Positions 17,383-26,970 are shown, counted from the first letter of the stretch. The stretch: 64,000 bases of DNA from Nitrosomonas sp. (GCA_019745325.1 JAIETK010000001.1:62001-126000); one strand, 5' to 3'. The notes: generated by a model not told the origin, from the letters alone. Made by a program: numbers and translations.

Positions 17383-17457
17383 ATGAAAAAACTCGTCATT
17401 ATTGCTTTTGTCATATTTGCAGCCGGATACGTGGCGCTGATGATTCAATATTTTTAA
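17383..17457 (+). CDS. Predicted 24-residue single-membrane-span microprotein
   Basis: The frame encodes MKKLVIIAFVIFAAGYVALM plus IQYF: two lysines followed by one hydrophobic helix of about 19 residues. A strong ribosome binding site, AAGGGGA at 17367-17373, is placed well before the ATG. It resembles the many tiny inner-membrane proteins of bacteria, but no family is recognised and chance is possible at this length. The right end of the MITE-like repeat copy 1 is 25 bases upstream, so the element could supply its promoter. Confidence 0.4.
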   Translation: MKKLVIIAFVIFAAGYVALMIQYF

Positions 17458-17515
17458 TGCGGCTTTTTACATCAAAAGGGCATATAAACGCATTGCATGT
17501 TAACAAAAAACCTGC

Positions 17516-18592
17516 ATGACTGATGCCGTCAATCAAGCGGGAGGTCTTCCGCGTGGATATATGCCCCTGTTTAACGTCAATTGCCTGCTGTTTGTCTTCC
17601 TTGCTTTGGCAACCCTGGTATTGCATTCTCAAATCAATCAGTATGAGCCCATCGGACCCGATATCCGAAACGGCAACTGGAAATACCATCCGGCGCACGG
17701 CAATCACGCCGAAATCTCCGGCAATATCCTCACCATTTATTCCGACGACGCAAAAGCTGGCATCAGCGTGCAGCACGATTTATTTCCAGTCAAACCAGGC
17801 GCCATGATTCTGGTATCTGCCGAGGTTAAATGCATCCATGTCGTTCCAGGTAAACAATCCTGGAATAAAGCCAGAATTTTGCTGGCGCAAAATGACGGGG
17901 TAGCGGATCGTTGGGAATTGCCGCACACCGTTGTCCAATTGTCGGGCGACAAGGACTGGAAAACTTATCGAGCGGCTTTTCCAATTGCCGGTGATACGCA
18001 ATCGATTAGCCTGTATGCGCAATTAAGTCAAGCAACCGGGCTTATGAAAATCAAAAATGTGCAGGTTTTCCCGGTTCTGGAAAATGAAGTTTACCCGGTG
18101 GTAAAAAAAGCAGTCTTAACTGCATGGGGCTTCTTTTTCTTGCTTCTGGCCGGGTCATTGCTTTTCACCCGCGAGCAAACCATTGTTCTTCGCGTGCTGT
18201 TGCTGGCCGCTTTGATTTCCATACTGGCAGGCACAACGCTCCCCAACGATATCAAGATTGCATTATTAGACGGAATCAGCACGCTGATCAATGCGGAAAG
18301 CGAAGCTTTCAAAGCGGCGATCCCGTGGGATTTGGATAAAACCGGCCATGTATTTTTCTTTTTTTTATTAGGGTTGATACTTCGTGTGATGATGGCAAAC
18401 GGACCAACCTTCCAAATCATAGCCGTCATCCTGATGCTGGCGGCTGGCACCGAAATAACACAGTTATATATTGAAGGGCGAACACCGCTGCCGAGCGATT
18501 TTTACATTGACGCCGCAGGTGCCGCCGTCGGCATCGCTTTGGCGGCTTTCCTAGAGTTCATCGGGAAAAGGGTTGTTACTGCCGGGAAATAA
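17516..18592 (+). CDS. VanZ-like domain membrane protein
   Basis: This 358-residue protein has one N-terminal membrane helix (about residues 20-37), a periplasmic beta-rich domain of about 150 residues resembling carbohydrate-binding-type folds (NGNWKYHPAHGNHAEISG), and a C-terminal four-helix VanZ-like domain. The VanZ part shows DKTGHVFFFFLLGLILR, then EITQLYIEGRTPLPSDFYID and AAGAAVGIAL, the conserved order. VanZ relatives are membrane proteins of unclear biochemical role, some linked to glycopeptide tolerance or lipid modification. The start could also be ATG at 17561 (MPLFNVN). No partner gene is adjacent. Confidence 0.8.
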   Translation: MTDAVNQAGGLPRGYMPLFNVNCLLFVFLALATLVLHSQINQYEPIGPDIRNGNWKYHPAHGNHAEISGNILTIYSDDAKAGISVQHDLFPVKPGAMILVSAEVKCIHVVPGKQSWNKARILLAQNDGVADRWELPHTVVQLSGDKDWKTYRAAFPIAGDTQSISLYAQLSQATGLMKIKNVQVFPVLENEVYPVVKKAVLTAWGFFFLLLAGSLLFTREQTIVLRVLLLAALISILAGTTLPNDIKIALLDGISTLINAESEAFKAAIPWDLDKTGHVFFFFLLGLILRVMMANGPTFQIIAVILMLAAGTEITQLYIEGRTPLPSDFYIDAAGAAVGIALAAFLEFIGKRVVTAGK

Positions 18593-18615
18593 GCCGAAAT
18601 GATTTTATCCTGCCG

Positions 18616-18648
18616 CGCTCTCCATCAGCGTTTCCCTAGCGGAGAGCG
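18616..18648. terminator. Stem-loop between convergent genes
   Basis: An 8-bp perfect stem, CGCTCTCC and GGAGAGCG, lies between the convergent VanZ-like and DUF4139 genes and may end transcripts from both sides. The 17-base loop reads ATCAGCGTTTCCCTAGC, which matches the terminal inverted repeat of the MITE-like family. Confidence 0.5.
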
Positions 18649-18652
18649 TTGC

Positions 18653-20113
18653 TCAGAACTTCACCCGCACACGATATTTGAGTGTGGATGAAGCCTCGGC
18701 CGGCACGGTCACTTTCCATTCTGCGGTATTGCTCACCGGTTTATGGTGGGAATGGCTTTCTTCCAGTATTTTCCAGTCACCTGGGATCGGTTCTTGCACA
18801 ATGACTTCAACAGCCTCCGGCTTGGCATTCTTGATCACAATTTCATACGCGCTTTCAAATTGATTGACATTGTTACCTATGTTCAAACTTTTGAAATCAA
18901 TTTGTTTTTTGGTGGCGGTCACATCAAACGACTGCCCCAATTTGATCCGCACCGTTTCGTTTTTGGGTGTGTGATCGATGCCGTCTTCGCCGACAAATTG
19001 CGCATTCCCGGTTTTATCACGCTTATACACCCGGATCACGCCCTTGGGTAACGGCATACCCAGCCGGTCTGCTTGTTTATTGTCGAATAATACAATCACG
19101 CTCGCTTTATTTTTCTGCCCTAGATCGCCATGCCCGGAGAAATAATAATAATCACTGCCGGTCAGAATAAGCTCCTTGCGAACCGGGATATCTGACGCAT
19201 TCAACAACGCAACTTGCTTGGTTTGGTTTTCGTGAATGGTTGTCAATCTGTCCAGGCTGTATAAGTGATATTCCATCAACGGCTCTTGGGCCATTGATGG
19301 TGCTGCCGCATCCATCGCACCTTTCGCATACATCGCCAGCGGCCTTACAACTTCATCTTGCACCCGGTTAACATCGCCAGCCACCAATTGCACTTTTGCA
19401 TTGGCATAGCTGGTGCCGCTGGTATTAACCAACGTGACCCAGCCGGATAGATCCATCCGCTCATCGCGATCGTTCAATTCCGCGACGTAATCCGCTTTCC
19501 AAGATAAACCGCCGGTCAAATAACTGAGTTCGAGTTTTTGCGCGGATTGACCGGTAATAGTACCCTGCATGACTAACGTGGGACGATCCCGCAAATTGCC
19601 GGGCACATTCTCGAAGGTGATTCTACCCGGCGTCCCGGTTTCGATGCGATCGGCAAATTTAAGCACCACCCCTTCATTGACAGCCAATACCGTAGCGCTT
19701 TCTTTAGTTTCCACGCCGGTAGCCGGATTAACTCTCATCACAGACACCGTCTTTCCTGCATATTTATTGAGAAGGCTCTGCGGCGTCAGCAAGTCAAAAT
19801 TGAAATTCTGTTCCAAGACCGTGAGACCGGTTGGATCAACGATGCTCCGAAGCAGCGCGGTTTCCGGCCGGATCAACGCGCTGACATCGCGCCAGGCCAA
19901 ATTAAACTCGCCATTGGCAATATCGATATGGCGAAAATCTTTAACCAGCGCCAAGTCATTGTTATAAATAGTGACAGCCACCGATTTCTGATCTTTCAGA
20001 GTGCTTAACAACTCACTGGAATCGGCCATCGCGCTTGCGAAAGCGTAAACCCATGCACAACCGATGGTAATAAAAACCTTACTAATCTGGCGATGGTTTC
20101 GGATTATTTTCAC
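18653..20113 (-). CDS. DUF4139 domain-containing exported protein
   Basis: This 486-residue protein has a signal peptide (about residues 1-30, ending ASAMA) and the DUF4139 architecture: an N-terminal domain beginning SVAVTIYNNDLALVKDFR and a C-terminal beta domain with LSYLTGGLSWKADYVAEL, LSGWVTLVNTSGTSY and a final EWKVTVPAEASSTLKYRVRV. Members are periplasmic or outer-surface proteins with unknown function. The gene stands alone between a convergent neighbour and a co-oriented small DUF3135 gene 23 bases upstream, with which it may share a transcript. Confidence 0.85.
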   Translation of the reverse strand: MKIIRNHRQISKVFITIGCAWVYAFASAMADSSELLSTLKDQKSVAVTIYNNDLALVKDFRHIDIANGEFNLAWRDVSALIRPETALLRSIVDPTGLTVLEQNFNFDLLTPQSLLNKYAGKTVSVMRVNPATGVETKESATVLAVNEGVVLKFADRIETGTPGRITFENVPGNLRDRPTLVMQGTITGQSAQKLELSYLTGGLSWKADYVAELNDRDERMDLSGWVTLVNTSGTSYANAKVQLVAGDVNRVQDEVVRPLAMYAKGAMDAAAPSMAQEPLMEYHLYSLDRLTTIHENQTKQVALLNASDIPVRKELILTGSDYYYFSGHGDLGQKNKASVIVLFDNKQADRLGMPLPKGVIRVYKRDKTGNAQFVGEDGIDHTPKNETVRIKLGQSFDVTATKKQIDFKSLNIGNNVNQFESAYEIVIKNAKPEAVEVIVQEPIPGDWKILEESHSHHKPVSNTAEWKVTVPAEASSTLKYRVRVKF

Positions 20114-20136
20114 GGAGAGCGGCTTGTCTATTCGTA

Positions 20137-20493
20137 TTATTTGTCAGGTTTAGGCCGTTCGAAAGATAAAACTTTTGCGGTTGGCGCATTTTCAAGCGTT
20201 TTAAGGATTTCTTTGGGTTCTTGGAGCACTTTCAGCAGTCCGTTTTCTCCAAGAACATTGGCCCACATTTTCTGGGATATTTGTAAACAGGCAGCCATCG
20301 GATTATTTGCTTGCTTGCGAATTTGATCGACTTGCCACTGCAAGCCGTTCATACGCTGCTTTAAATGCGATGGCGCTTGAGCTATCAGGTCATCGATCAT
20401 TTGTTGCCGCATGGCTTCGAATTTCTCTGGTTCGTGCTGAGCCAGCTGCGACCACTGATCAAAGTCAAAATCTGGGGCTTTTTCTTCTTCCAT
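20137..20493 (-). CDS. DUF3135 family protein
   Basis: This 118-residue cytoplasmic helical protein matches the DUF3135 pattern: FDQWSQLAQHEPEKFEAMR near the N-terminus, then LIAQAPSHLKQRMNGLQWQV, then PMAACLQISQKMW. The function of the family is not known. It ends 23 bases before the DUF4139 gene on the same strand, and a rho-independent-like stem-loop separates it from the chemoreceptor gene behind it only at some distance (20663-20701). Confidence 0.75.
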   Translation of the reverse strand: MEEEKAPDFDFDQWSQLAQHEPEKFEAMRQQMIDDLIAQAPSHLKQRMNGLQWQVDQIRKQANNPMAACLQISQKMWANVLGENGLLKVLQEPKEILKTLENAPTAKVLSFERPKPDK

Positions 20494-20662
20494 AGAATTT
20501 AATTAGCAACTCATCCTTAACGAATATGCTTGCTCTTGATTGGCGATACTCGCTGAAATTAATCGATAAAGCCAGTAAAAACTTTAATACCGGAATACCC
20601 AAGTTGCCGGACTTATTCGATAAAAGTCCAAACCGCCGATGCGTTATTATATGCGAAAAATA

Positions 20663-20701
20663 AAAAAGCCGGAGTCAGTGCTAAATGATATCCGGCTTTT
20701 T
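20663..20701 (-). terminator. Rho-independent terminator of the chemoreceptor gene
   Basis: AAAAAGCCGGA and TCCGGCTTTTT form a stem flanked by A- and T-runs, 25 bases past the chemoreceptor stop codon on the minus strand. The symmetric A/T flanks could work in both directions. Confidence 0.85.
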
Positions 20702-20726
20702 CGATTGAAACAGCTTTGTTGAATCG

Positions 20727-22244
20727 TTATTTGAACTGATCCGCCAAACCCGAGAGCATTTTAACTTTCTCAGTCATCGCCCGGCTTGAAGTCGATAATT
20801 TTTCCACCAATTGCCCGTTATGCTGAGTGACTTCGTCAATCTGCGAAATCGCTTGATTGATTTGCTCGATGCCGTTGGCTTGCTCCATCGACGATTGGGT
20901 AATTTCACCGACGATATCGGAAATTTTCTTGACGCTGTTGGTAATCATTTTTAATGATTCAGCGGATTGATTGACGAGCTGCGTACCGCCCTCCACCTTA
21001 GCCACGCTATCGTTAATAAGATCTTTGATCTGTTTTGCGGACTCTGCACTACGCCCCGCCAAAGTACGCACTTCGTTAGCAACGACTGCAAATCCCCGTC
21101 CTTGCTCTCCGGCTCGTGCTGCTTCTACAGCCGCATTAAGCGCTAATAAATTGGTCTGAAAAGCAATCTCATCGATGACATTGGTAATATCGGCAATTTT
21201 CTTGCTGCTTTCGTTAATTTGCGACATTGCCTGAATGGTGCTGGAAACCACATCACCGCTTTTCTCAGCTTGGTTGCGCGCTTCCATAACTAACACATTG
21301 GCTTGTTTCGCGTTTTCAGCATTCTGTTGAACGGTTGAGGTGATTTCTTCCATGCTGGAAGCGGTTTCTTCCAAACTAGATGCTTGGTTTTCCGTACGGC
21401 CAGACAAATCAACGCTACCTGTAGCAATATCATCCGCAGCATTTTCCAGAACAACCGATGATTCTTTCACCCGGCCAATTGCGGTACGGAGTTTTGCGGC
21501 TTGAAATATTTGCGCATATTCTAACTGTCCCAGTTCATCGGTGCGTCCGCTATAAATGAAACGCGCCACCGGATCGTTAGCGATTTTCTCAGATTTCGCA
21601 GCCAGTGCCCGGAGCGGACTCAGCAGCTGGTGAATCACTGCAAAACTGATCATGCCGCCTGTTGCAAAGCCGATTAACGCAAAAAGCAATGAAATCTGTT
21701 GCGCCACTGCCAGCCCGGTAAACAGCAACGCAAAAACACCCGTCACTGCCAACGCTATTTTGGTCGAAATTCCCATCGGAAATCGTGTGAGCTTGACCGC
21801 ATCCAATTTGGAACGCTTTTTGTCGTCCGGTGATTTTTTGGACATGATCTTCGCGTACAACGCTTCCGCCCGATCTATCCAGATTTTCTCAGCTTTAACC
21901 CGGACCGATTGATAACCGATGATTTTACCGTCTTCATACTGCGGACTGGCAAAAGCATCGACCCAGTAATGATCGCCGCTTTTATGGCGGTTTTTGACCA
22001 TTCCCATCCACGGATTTCCCGCTTTAAGCGCTTCCCACAGCATCGCATAGGCTTCCGGCGGCACATCGGGGTGACGGATGATGTTGTGATTTTTATTCTC
22101 GAGTTCTTCCCAAGTGTAACCGCTCATCCGCATGAAATCTTCGTTCACCGATGTGATCGCACCTTTCATGTTGGTTGTCGAGATAATCACACAATCGTTA
22201 TTCATCCCCATATCACGTTGGGTTACGGGTTCATTAATTCTCAT
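20727..22244 (-). CDS. Methyl-accepting chemotaxis protein with N-terminal PAS domain (Aer-like)
   Basis: This 505-residue transducer has an N-terminal PAS domain (about residues 10-125; TNMKGAITSVNEDFMRMSGY, then NIIRHPDVPPEAY), two close membrane helices (about 160-205), a HAMP-like linker, and a cytoplasmic signalling domain with the CheA/CheW-contact hairpin EIAFQTNLLALNAAVEAARA. The layout is that of the E. coli aerotaxis receptor Aer, whose PAS binds FAD, so sensing of redox or energy state is likely. It is preceded by a flagellar sigma-28-type promoter, and no other chemotaxis gene is nearby. Confidence 0.92.
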   Translation of the reverse strand: MRINEPVTQRDMGMNNDCVIISTTNMKGAITSVNEDFMRMSGYTWEELENKNHNIIRHPDVPPEAYAMLWEALKAGNPWMGMVKNRHKSGDHYWVDAFASPQYEDGKIIGYQSVRVKAEKIWIDRAEALYAKIMSKKSPDDKKRSKLDAVKLTRFPMGISTKIALAVTGVFALLFTGLAVAQQISLLFALIGFATGGMISFAVIHQLLSPLRALAAKSEKIANDPVARFIYSGRTDELGQLEYAQIFQAAKLRTAIGRVKESSVVLENAADDIATGSVDLSGRTENQASSLEETASSMEEITSTVQQNAENAKQANVLVMEARNQAEKSGDVVSSTIQAMSQINESSKKIADITNVIDEIAFQTNLLALNAAVEAARAGEQGRGFAVVANEVRTLAGRSAESAKQIKDLINDSVAKVEGGTQLVNQSAESLKMITNSVKKISDIVGEITQSSMEQANGIEQINQAISQIDEVTQHNGQLVEKLSTSSRAMTEKVKMLSGLADQFK

Positions 22245-22285
22245 AGCATATTCTCACTCTAATGGACAAGAAAGGTAGGTTTTTT

Positions 22286-22312
22286 CTTACGACAAAAACT
22301 TCAATAACTTTA
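22286..22312 (-). promoter_or_regulatory. Sigma-28 (FliA) type promoter of the chemoreceptor gene
   Basis: On the minus strand TAAAGTTA (22305-22312) is followed by exactly 11 bases and GTCGTAAG (22286-22293). The flagellar sigma factor consensus is TAAAGTTT, 11 bases, GCCGATAA: seven of eight positions match in the -35 and the key G.CG..A. in the -10. It lies about 42 bases upstream of the ATG. Chemoreceptor genes are known FliA targets in proteobacteria. Confidence 0.65.
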
Positions 22313-22490
22313 GTTCTTGGCTATGTTAAAAGAGAAAAAATAATGAAATGTACAGAATAACAGGAAGAAACGAGCTTATTCAGTCGACATCCATCTGAGA
22401 ATCGGCAATGAATTTCTAAATCTAGCTTGCAAAAGCCAAACAAAAAACTCTTGAAGAAAATGATTACATATTTGTAGGAATAATATTAAA

Positions 22491-22994
22491 TCAGCTTTCA
22501 GAAGCTCTTTCGGGTATACGCTTCACATAAAAAGCCAAAACACTGCCAATAACGACTAGCATCACTTTCTGCCAAAGTTCCGGAACAATCAGAATGGAAC
22601 TACCGAATGAAATTGCCATCAATAAATAAGCCCAGCGCTTAACGCGGGGTGGAATACTGTGATAAAGCTGCCATTCACGGATAATCGGCCCGGCGATGCG
22701 ATTTTCCAGCAATTTCCGGTGAAAGCGCTCCGATCCTCGCGCAAAACAGGCAGCCGCTAATAAAACAAAAGGAGTGGTCGGCAATACCGGCAAGATGGCG
22801 CCCAATACCGCCAGGAATAAAGCTAAAAATCCCGCGCCCAAATATAACAACCGGATGAACGGCGATTCATGCAAGCACAACAAGTCCGCCGATTGCAAAT
22901 CTTCGGCCAGTTGCACATTCTGATTTGAATCACTCGGCTCAGTCATACGCATTTGCAATGGATCAGTTTCATGAATGATTTGAAAAAGGACCAT
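22491..22994 (-). CDS. YbaN family (DUF454) inner-membrane protein
   Basis: This 167-residue protein has a charged N-terminal segment of about 45 residues followed by the DUF454 pattern: GAGFLALFLAVLGAILPVLP near residues 53-72, then TTPFVLLAAACFARGSERFH, and two further hydrophobic spans around residues 122-155. The conserved LPTTPF motif is diagnostic. Function is unknown. The true start may be one of two Met codons at 22952 or 22946, which would remove most of the unusual N-terminal extension; none has a strong ribosome binding site. Confidence 0.85.
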   Translation of the reverse strand: MVLFQIIHETDPLQMRMTEPSDSNQNVQLAEDLQSADLLCLHESPFIRLLYLGAGFLALFLAVLGAILPVLPTTPFVLLAAACFARGSERFHRKLLENRIAGPIIREWQLYHSIPPRVKRWAYLLMAISFGSSILIVPELWQKVMLVVIGSVLAFYVKRIPERASES

Positions 22995-23146
22995 GAATTA
23001 TTGCCAGTTAGACAATATAAATCAAGCACTATCAGCACGCGATATCGCCTGAAAACTAACCCTGAAAAAGAAGCGGCGTTACCGGCTATAATATTAAAGC
23101 GCTATTCATCCATATTAACCAGATTTATTTTATTGTTGAGGACACT

Positions 23147-23614
23147 ATGAAGAAGACAAAAACATTGTTGAATTTTATGATCATCCTGCTTGCTTTGGCG
23201 ATACCGCAAGCGGCCTTTTCTTATAAGGACTCAGCCAGCAACAGCGCGGACGATCCCGCATTTCAGAAAATTGATACCAAAGTCGGTACCGGAGAAGAAG
23301 CGGAAATCGGTAAAACCGTCAATGTGCACTATACCGGCTGGCTATATGATGAAGATGCCCCAAACAAGAAAGGCCCCAAATTTGACAGCTCGCATGATCG
23401 TAAAGATCATTTCTCATTCATGCTGGGCGCCGGACGGGTGATCAAAGGCTGGGATAAAGGCGTTCAAGGTATGAAAGTCGGCGGACAGCGCACATTGATC
23501 ATCCCGCCATCGATGGCCTATGGCTCACGTGGCGCGGGCAATATCATTCCGCCGGATGCCACGTTGATTTTTGAAGTGGAACTCATCGGTTTAAAATCCG
23601 GCGCGTATCACTAG
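23147..23614 (+). CDS. FKBP-type peptidyl-prolyl cis-trans isomerase, exported
   Basis: This 155-residue isomerase has a signal peptide (about residues 1-25) and a single FKBP domain. Active-site features are VNVHYTGWLYD, KFDSSHDRKDHFSFMLG, GRVIKGWDKGVQGMKVGGQR, and the closing PPDATLIFEVELI. The mature protein probably works in the periplasm as a folding catalyst. A GAGGAC ribosome binding site precedes the ATG. A strong stem-loop follows the gene, so it is probably monocistronic. Confidence 0.93.
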   Translation: MKKTKTLLNFMIILLALAIPQAAFSYKDSASNSADDPAFQKIDTKVGTGEEAEIGKTVNVHYTGWLYDEDAPNKKGPKFDSSHDRKDHFSFMLGAGRVIKGWDKGVQGMKVGGQRTLIIPPSMAYGSRGAGNIIPPDATLIFEVELIGLKSGAYH

Positions 23615-23623
23615 CCTTGGTCT

Positions 23624-23654
23624 GAAGATTCATTCGCCCAGCGGATGAATCTTC
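23624..23654 (+). terminator. Stem-loop after FKBP gene
   Basis: A perfect 10-bp stem, GAAGATTCAT and ATGAATCTTC, with an 11-base loop sits 10 bases after the isomerase stop. The T-run is weak (GGTT), so termination may be partial. Confidence 0.65.
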
Positions 23655-23778
23655 GGTTAAGCGATGCCCATTGTCACTAACCTGATCGCTTCACAGTAAC
23701 GGAGCAAATTTCACCGTCGCTTGCTGATTACACCGGCATCCAAATTGATCAACCCGCTGCAGAAATTGAGGGAGTTCC

Positions 23779-26700
23779 ATGATGACTTCAAGCGGACAGC
23801 AGCTTCAACATAAACGGCTTCGCCGCCTCGCCATCGGTCTTGGCGTCGTCAGCGCGCTGATTGCGCTGCTGGCCGCGCTCGCCGTGTTCTGGTTACCCGG
23901 TTTTGCCAAATCGCAACTGGAAACACGCTTAGCCGAGATGCTCCAGCGGCCGGTTAGCATCGCCGCACTGGAACTCAAGCTGCATACGCTCGAGTTGATT
24001 ATTCACGATTTCCAAATCAACGACCGCGCGTCTTCTCCGGAAACACCCGCTCCGCTGCTATCATTCCGGAAACTGCATGTCGACTTGAGCATTGAATCGC
24101 TTAAGTACCGCGCTCCTGTTGTTTCTGCAATAACGCTCACAAATCCGCAAATACGCTTAATCCGCGAAACCAATGGGCAATTCAATATTGCCGATTTGCT
24201 GGAAAAATTTACCAAAACCGGCGATGAAACTACCGAAACAAGCGAACAAGCCAATCAATTTTCTGTCAGCAATATCAGCATTCACGATGGGCGCATCGAG
24301 TTGATCGATCGCGTTAAAAACAGCGAACATGTCGTCTCGGAAATAAACTTGAATATCCCTGCCGTCGCTCGCTTGAATGGCGCCGAAACCGGCTGGATAG
24401 AACCGCAATTCAATGCCAAGATCAATGCCGCACCGGTTTCACTGACCGGTAAATTACAACCCTTTACCACAAAACAAGAAGTCACACTGGATTTAAAATT
24501 CGATGCGATCGACATCGCGCATTACAAGCCTTACTTATCGCTGCCGCAAGGCCTACAACTGCTGACCGGCTACTATGACGGCGCTTTGACCTTCAATATC
24601 AATCAACAACCCGATCAAGCGCCAAAGTATCTGCTCAACGGCACCACCACACTACGGCAACTCACTTTCAGTAATAACGCGGTGGCAACCCCGTATCAAG
24701 CCGGAATGCAGAAGCTCGAAATCGCTTTCGCAAAAACCGATCTTACGGGAGCAACACCATTCCGCGTCCGGTTAAACAGCCATCAAATCGCCTTGACCCG
24801 TCAAGGCGACAATGAACCGGCGCTGGCGCTGGGCAAGTTGAGCATCAATAACCTCGGCATCCATGCAAATAAACAACGTATTACATTGGGCGACATCGTG
24901 CTGGATGACTTCAAAGCTTCATTCCGGCGCGATGCGCAAGGCGCGATCGATATTGCCAAGCTATTCAGCCCCGATACCGGAACCGGACCGGAAGCCAAAG
25001 TTACCGTTGCAGCAGCATCACGCATCCCGGTACCACTACGCAAGCCTTCCCCTGGCTCACGCAGCGCGATAACCGCCGAGAGTCAGCCTGCTGCACCGGC
25101 CACTGCCAGTGCTCAGGCAACATCGAGCAACAAACCTTGGACACCGCAGATTAAAAGCATTCAGCTCAACAACGCCGCGCTCCGCTTCGAAGATCTTTCG
25201 CTGGCCAAAGTCACACCGATGATTATCGATTCGTTGAACGTAAGCTTCGAAAACATCGACCCGGAAGGTGCAAGTCCGCTCAATCTCGCTTTGCAAGGAC
25301 AAGTCAATCAGCATGGCAGCATTAAAGCCAACGGTTCTCTCGCATGGTCGCCGCTGGCTGCCGATTTGTCGCTCGATCTCAATTCCGTGGATATTGTGTC
25401 CTTGCAAGGCTGGCTAGGCGATCAATTGACCGCATTATTGACGAGCGGAGATGTTTCCTTTAGCGGAAATGTTAAAGCCGGTGGAGATCCGTTGAAAATT
25501 GAGATCAAGGGCCAAAGCAAGCTGGCCAATTTCAATCTGATTGATAGCCAAAAAGCACACGATCTGCTGCATTGGAAAAAACTGGATATCGCCCAGCTCG
25601 ATTTTGTCAGCGATCCCCTTCGCGTCAATATCGGCGCTATTCATCTGGGTGATTTCTATGCGCGCATGACCATCCTGCCGGACGGCACCCTCAACCTGAA
25701 ACAAATTTTCCGCCAGGAACAGAAAGCGCCGGACAACGTGGCGGGCACTACTGCCGCAAGCGCTCCACCGGCCGGTGCCAAACATCAAGCGCCAATTCAT
25801 ATCGATAAAATTTTTCTGCAAAATGGCAGTATCAAATTTAACGATCGCTTCATCAAACCGAATTACCATGCCAACCTGACCGCGCTTGCCGGCCAAATCG
25901 GCCCGCTATATCCGGGCAAGTCCGGCAAAATCGATATTCGCGGCATGGTCAGTAAAACCGCACCATTGCAAATCAGCGGCACGATTGATCCTTTCAGCGC
26001 CGAACTGCTGCTGGATATCGTTGCGCAAGTGAAGGACATTGATCTGCCGCCGCTAAGCCCCTATTCGGCAAAATATATCGGTTATGCGATCGAAAAAGGC
26101 AAACTGTCCGCGGACGTAAATTACCAGGTCGAGAACGGTGCGTTGACCGCCGATAACAAAATCTTTCTGGATCAATTCACCCTCGGCGAAAAAATCGACA
26201 GCGAAGCCGGCGGATCGCTTCCGATCAGCCTGGCAATCGCACTATTGAAAAACCGCCGCGGTGAAATCGATATTCACCTGCCGCTCAAAGGATCGATCAA
26301 TGACCCCGATTTCAATCTCGGGGACATTATTTTTCAGGCATTGATCAATCTGATTACCAAAGCGATCACTTCGCCGTTCTCGCTGCTCGGTTCGGTTATG
26401 GAAGGTGGCGAAGAGCTTTCGGAAATCCCGTTCACACCTGGTTTCGCCACCATTGATGAAGCATCCATGCAACGGCTGCAAGCCCTGTCTGACGTGTTAA
26501 AAGACCGGCCATCGCTGCAATTGGAAATTTCCGGCCACTTCGATCCGGTAAACGATCATGAAGGACTCAAACATGCCATTCTGCAGAACACCATTAAAGC
26601 GCATAAATTGGCGGACGATGCCAAGAAGGGTATTGCCGGCGGCACCATCGCGCAACTGGCGCTAACGCCGGAAGACTATAATAAATACCTCGAAATCGCT

Positions 26701-26970
26701 TACAAAAAAGAAAATTTCGAGAAACCCAAGAACGCCATCGGTCTGGCAAAATCCCTACCAAGCGCTGAAATGGAACAATTGATGCTGGCGCATATCACCA
26801 TCCATGACAACGACCTGCAAGTTTTGGCGGAAAATCGCGCCATCGCTGCAAGGGACTGGCTCATTGAGAACGGCGGGATCAGCGGCGATCGGATTTTTGT
26901 CGTCGGCAGCCACGAGGATACCGGCAGCGAACAGCACCCGGGTAGCCGGGTTGAGTTTATATTGAAGTGA
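23779..26970 (+). CDS. DUF748 (AsmA-like) domain protein
   Basis: This 1063-residue protein has an N-terminal membrane helix (about residues 18-40) and a long periplasmic region of AsmA/DUF748 type, with repeated segments such as LELIIHDFQINDR, IHDGRIELIDR, LQLEDLSLA-like strands and IFLQNGSIKFNDRFIKPNY. Such proteins form long beta-groove bridges between inner and outer membranes and are linked to lipid transport (TamB/YhdP relatives). The C-terminal 160 residues (LQLEISGHFDPVNDHE to RVEFILK) resemble an OmpA-like peptidoglycan-binding fold as in other DUF748 proteins. It is unlinked to known lipid-transport genes here. Confidence 0.85.
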   Translation: MMTSSGQQLQHKRLRRLAIGLGVVSALIALLAALAVFWLPGFAKSQLETRLAEMLQRPVSIAALELKLHTLELIIHDFQINDRASSPETPAPLLSFRKLHVDLSIESLKYRAPVVSAITLTNPQIRLIRETNGQFNIADLLEKFTKTGDETTETSEQANQFSVSNISIHDGRIELIDRVKNSEHVVSEINLNIPAVARLNGAETGWIEPQFNAKINAAPVSLTGKLQPFTTKQEVTLDLKFDAIDIAHYKPYLSLPQGLQLLTGYYDGALTFNINQQPDQAPKYLLNGTTTLRQLTFSNNAVATPYQAGMQKLEIAFAKTDLTGATPFRVRLNSHQIALTRQGDNEPALALGKLSINNLGIHANKQRITLGDIVLDDFKASFRRDAQGAIDIAKLFSPDTGTGPEAKVTVAAASRIPVPLRKPSPGSRSAITAESQPAAPATASAQATSSNKPWTPQIKSIQLNNAALRFEDLSLAKVTPMIIDSLNVSFENIDPEGASPLNLALQGQVNQHGSIKANGSLAWSPLAADLSLDLNSVDIVSLQGWLGDQLTALLTSGDVSFSGNVKAGGDPLKIEIKGQSKLANFNLIDSQKAHDLLHWKKLDIAQLDFVSDPLRVNIGAIHLGDFYARMTILPDGTLNLKQIFRQEQKAPDNVAGTTAASAPPAGAKHQAPIHIDKIFLQNGSIKFNDRFIKPNYHANLTALAGQIGPLYPGKSGKIDIRGMVSKTAPLQISGTIDPFSAELLLDIVAQVKDIDLPPLSPYSAKYIGYAIEKGKLSADVNYQVENGALTADNKIFLDQFTLGEKIDSEAGGSLPISLAIALLKNRRGEIDIHLPLKGSINDPDFNLGDIIFQALINLITKAITSPFSLLGSVMEGGEELSEIPFTPGFATIDEASMQRLQALSDVLKDRPSLQLEISGHFDPVNDHEGLKHAILQNTIKAHKLADDAKKGIAGGTIAQLALTPEDYNKYLEIAYKKENFEKPKNAIGLAKSLPSAEMEQLMLAHITIHDNDLQVLAENRAIAARDWLIENGGISGDRIFVVGSHEDTGSEQHPGSRVEFILK

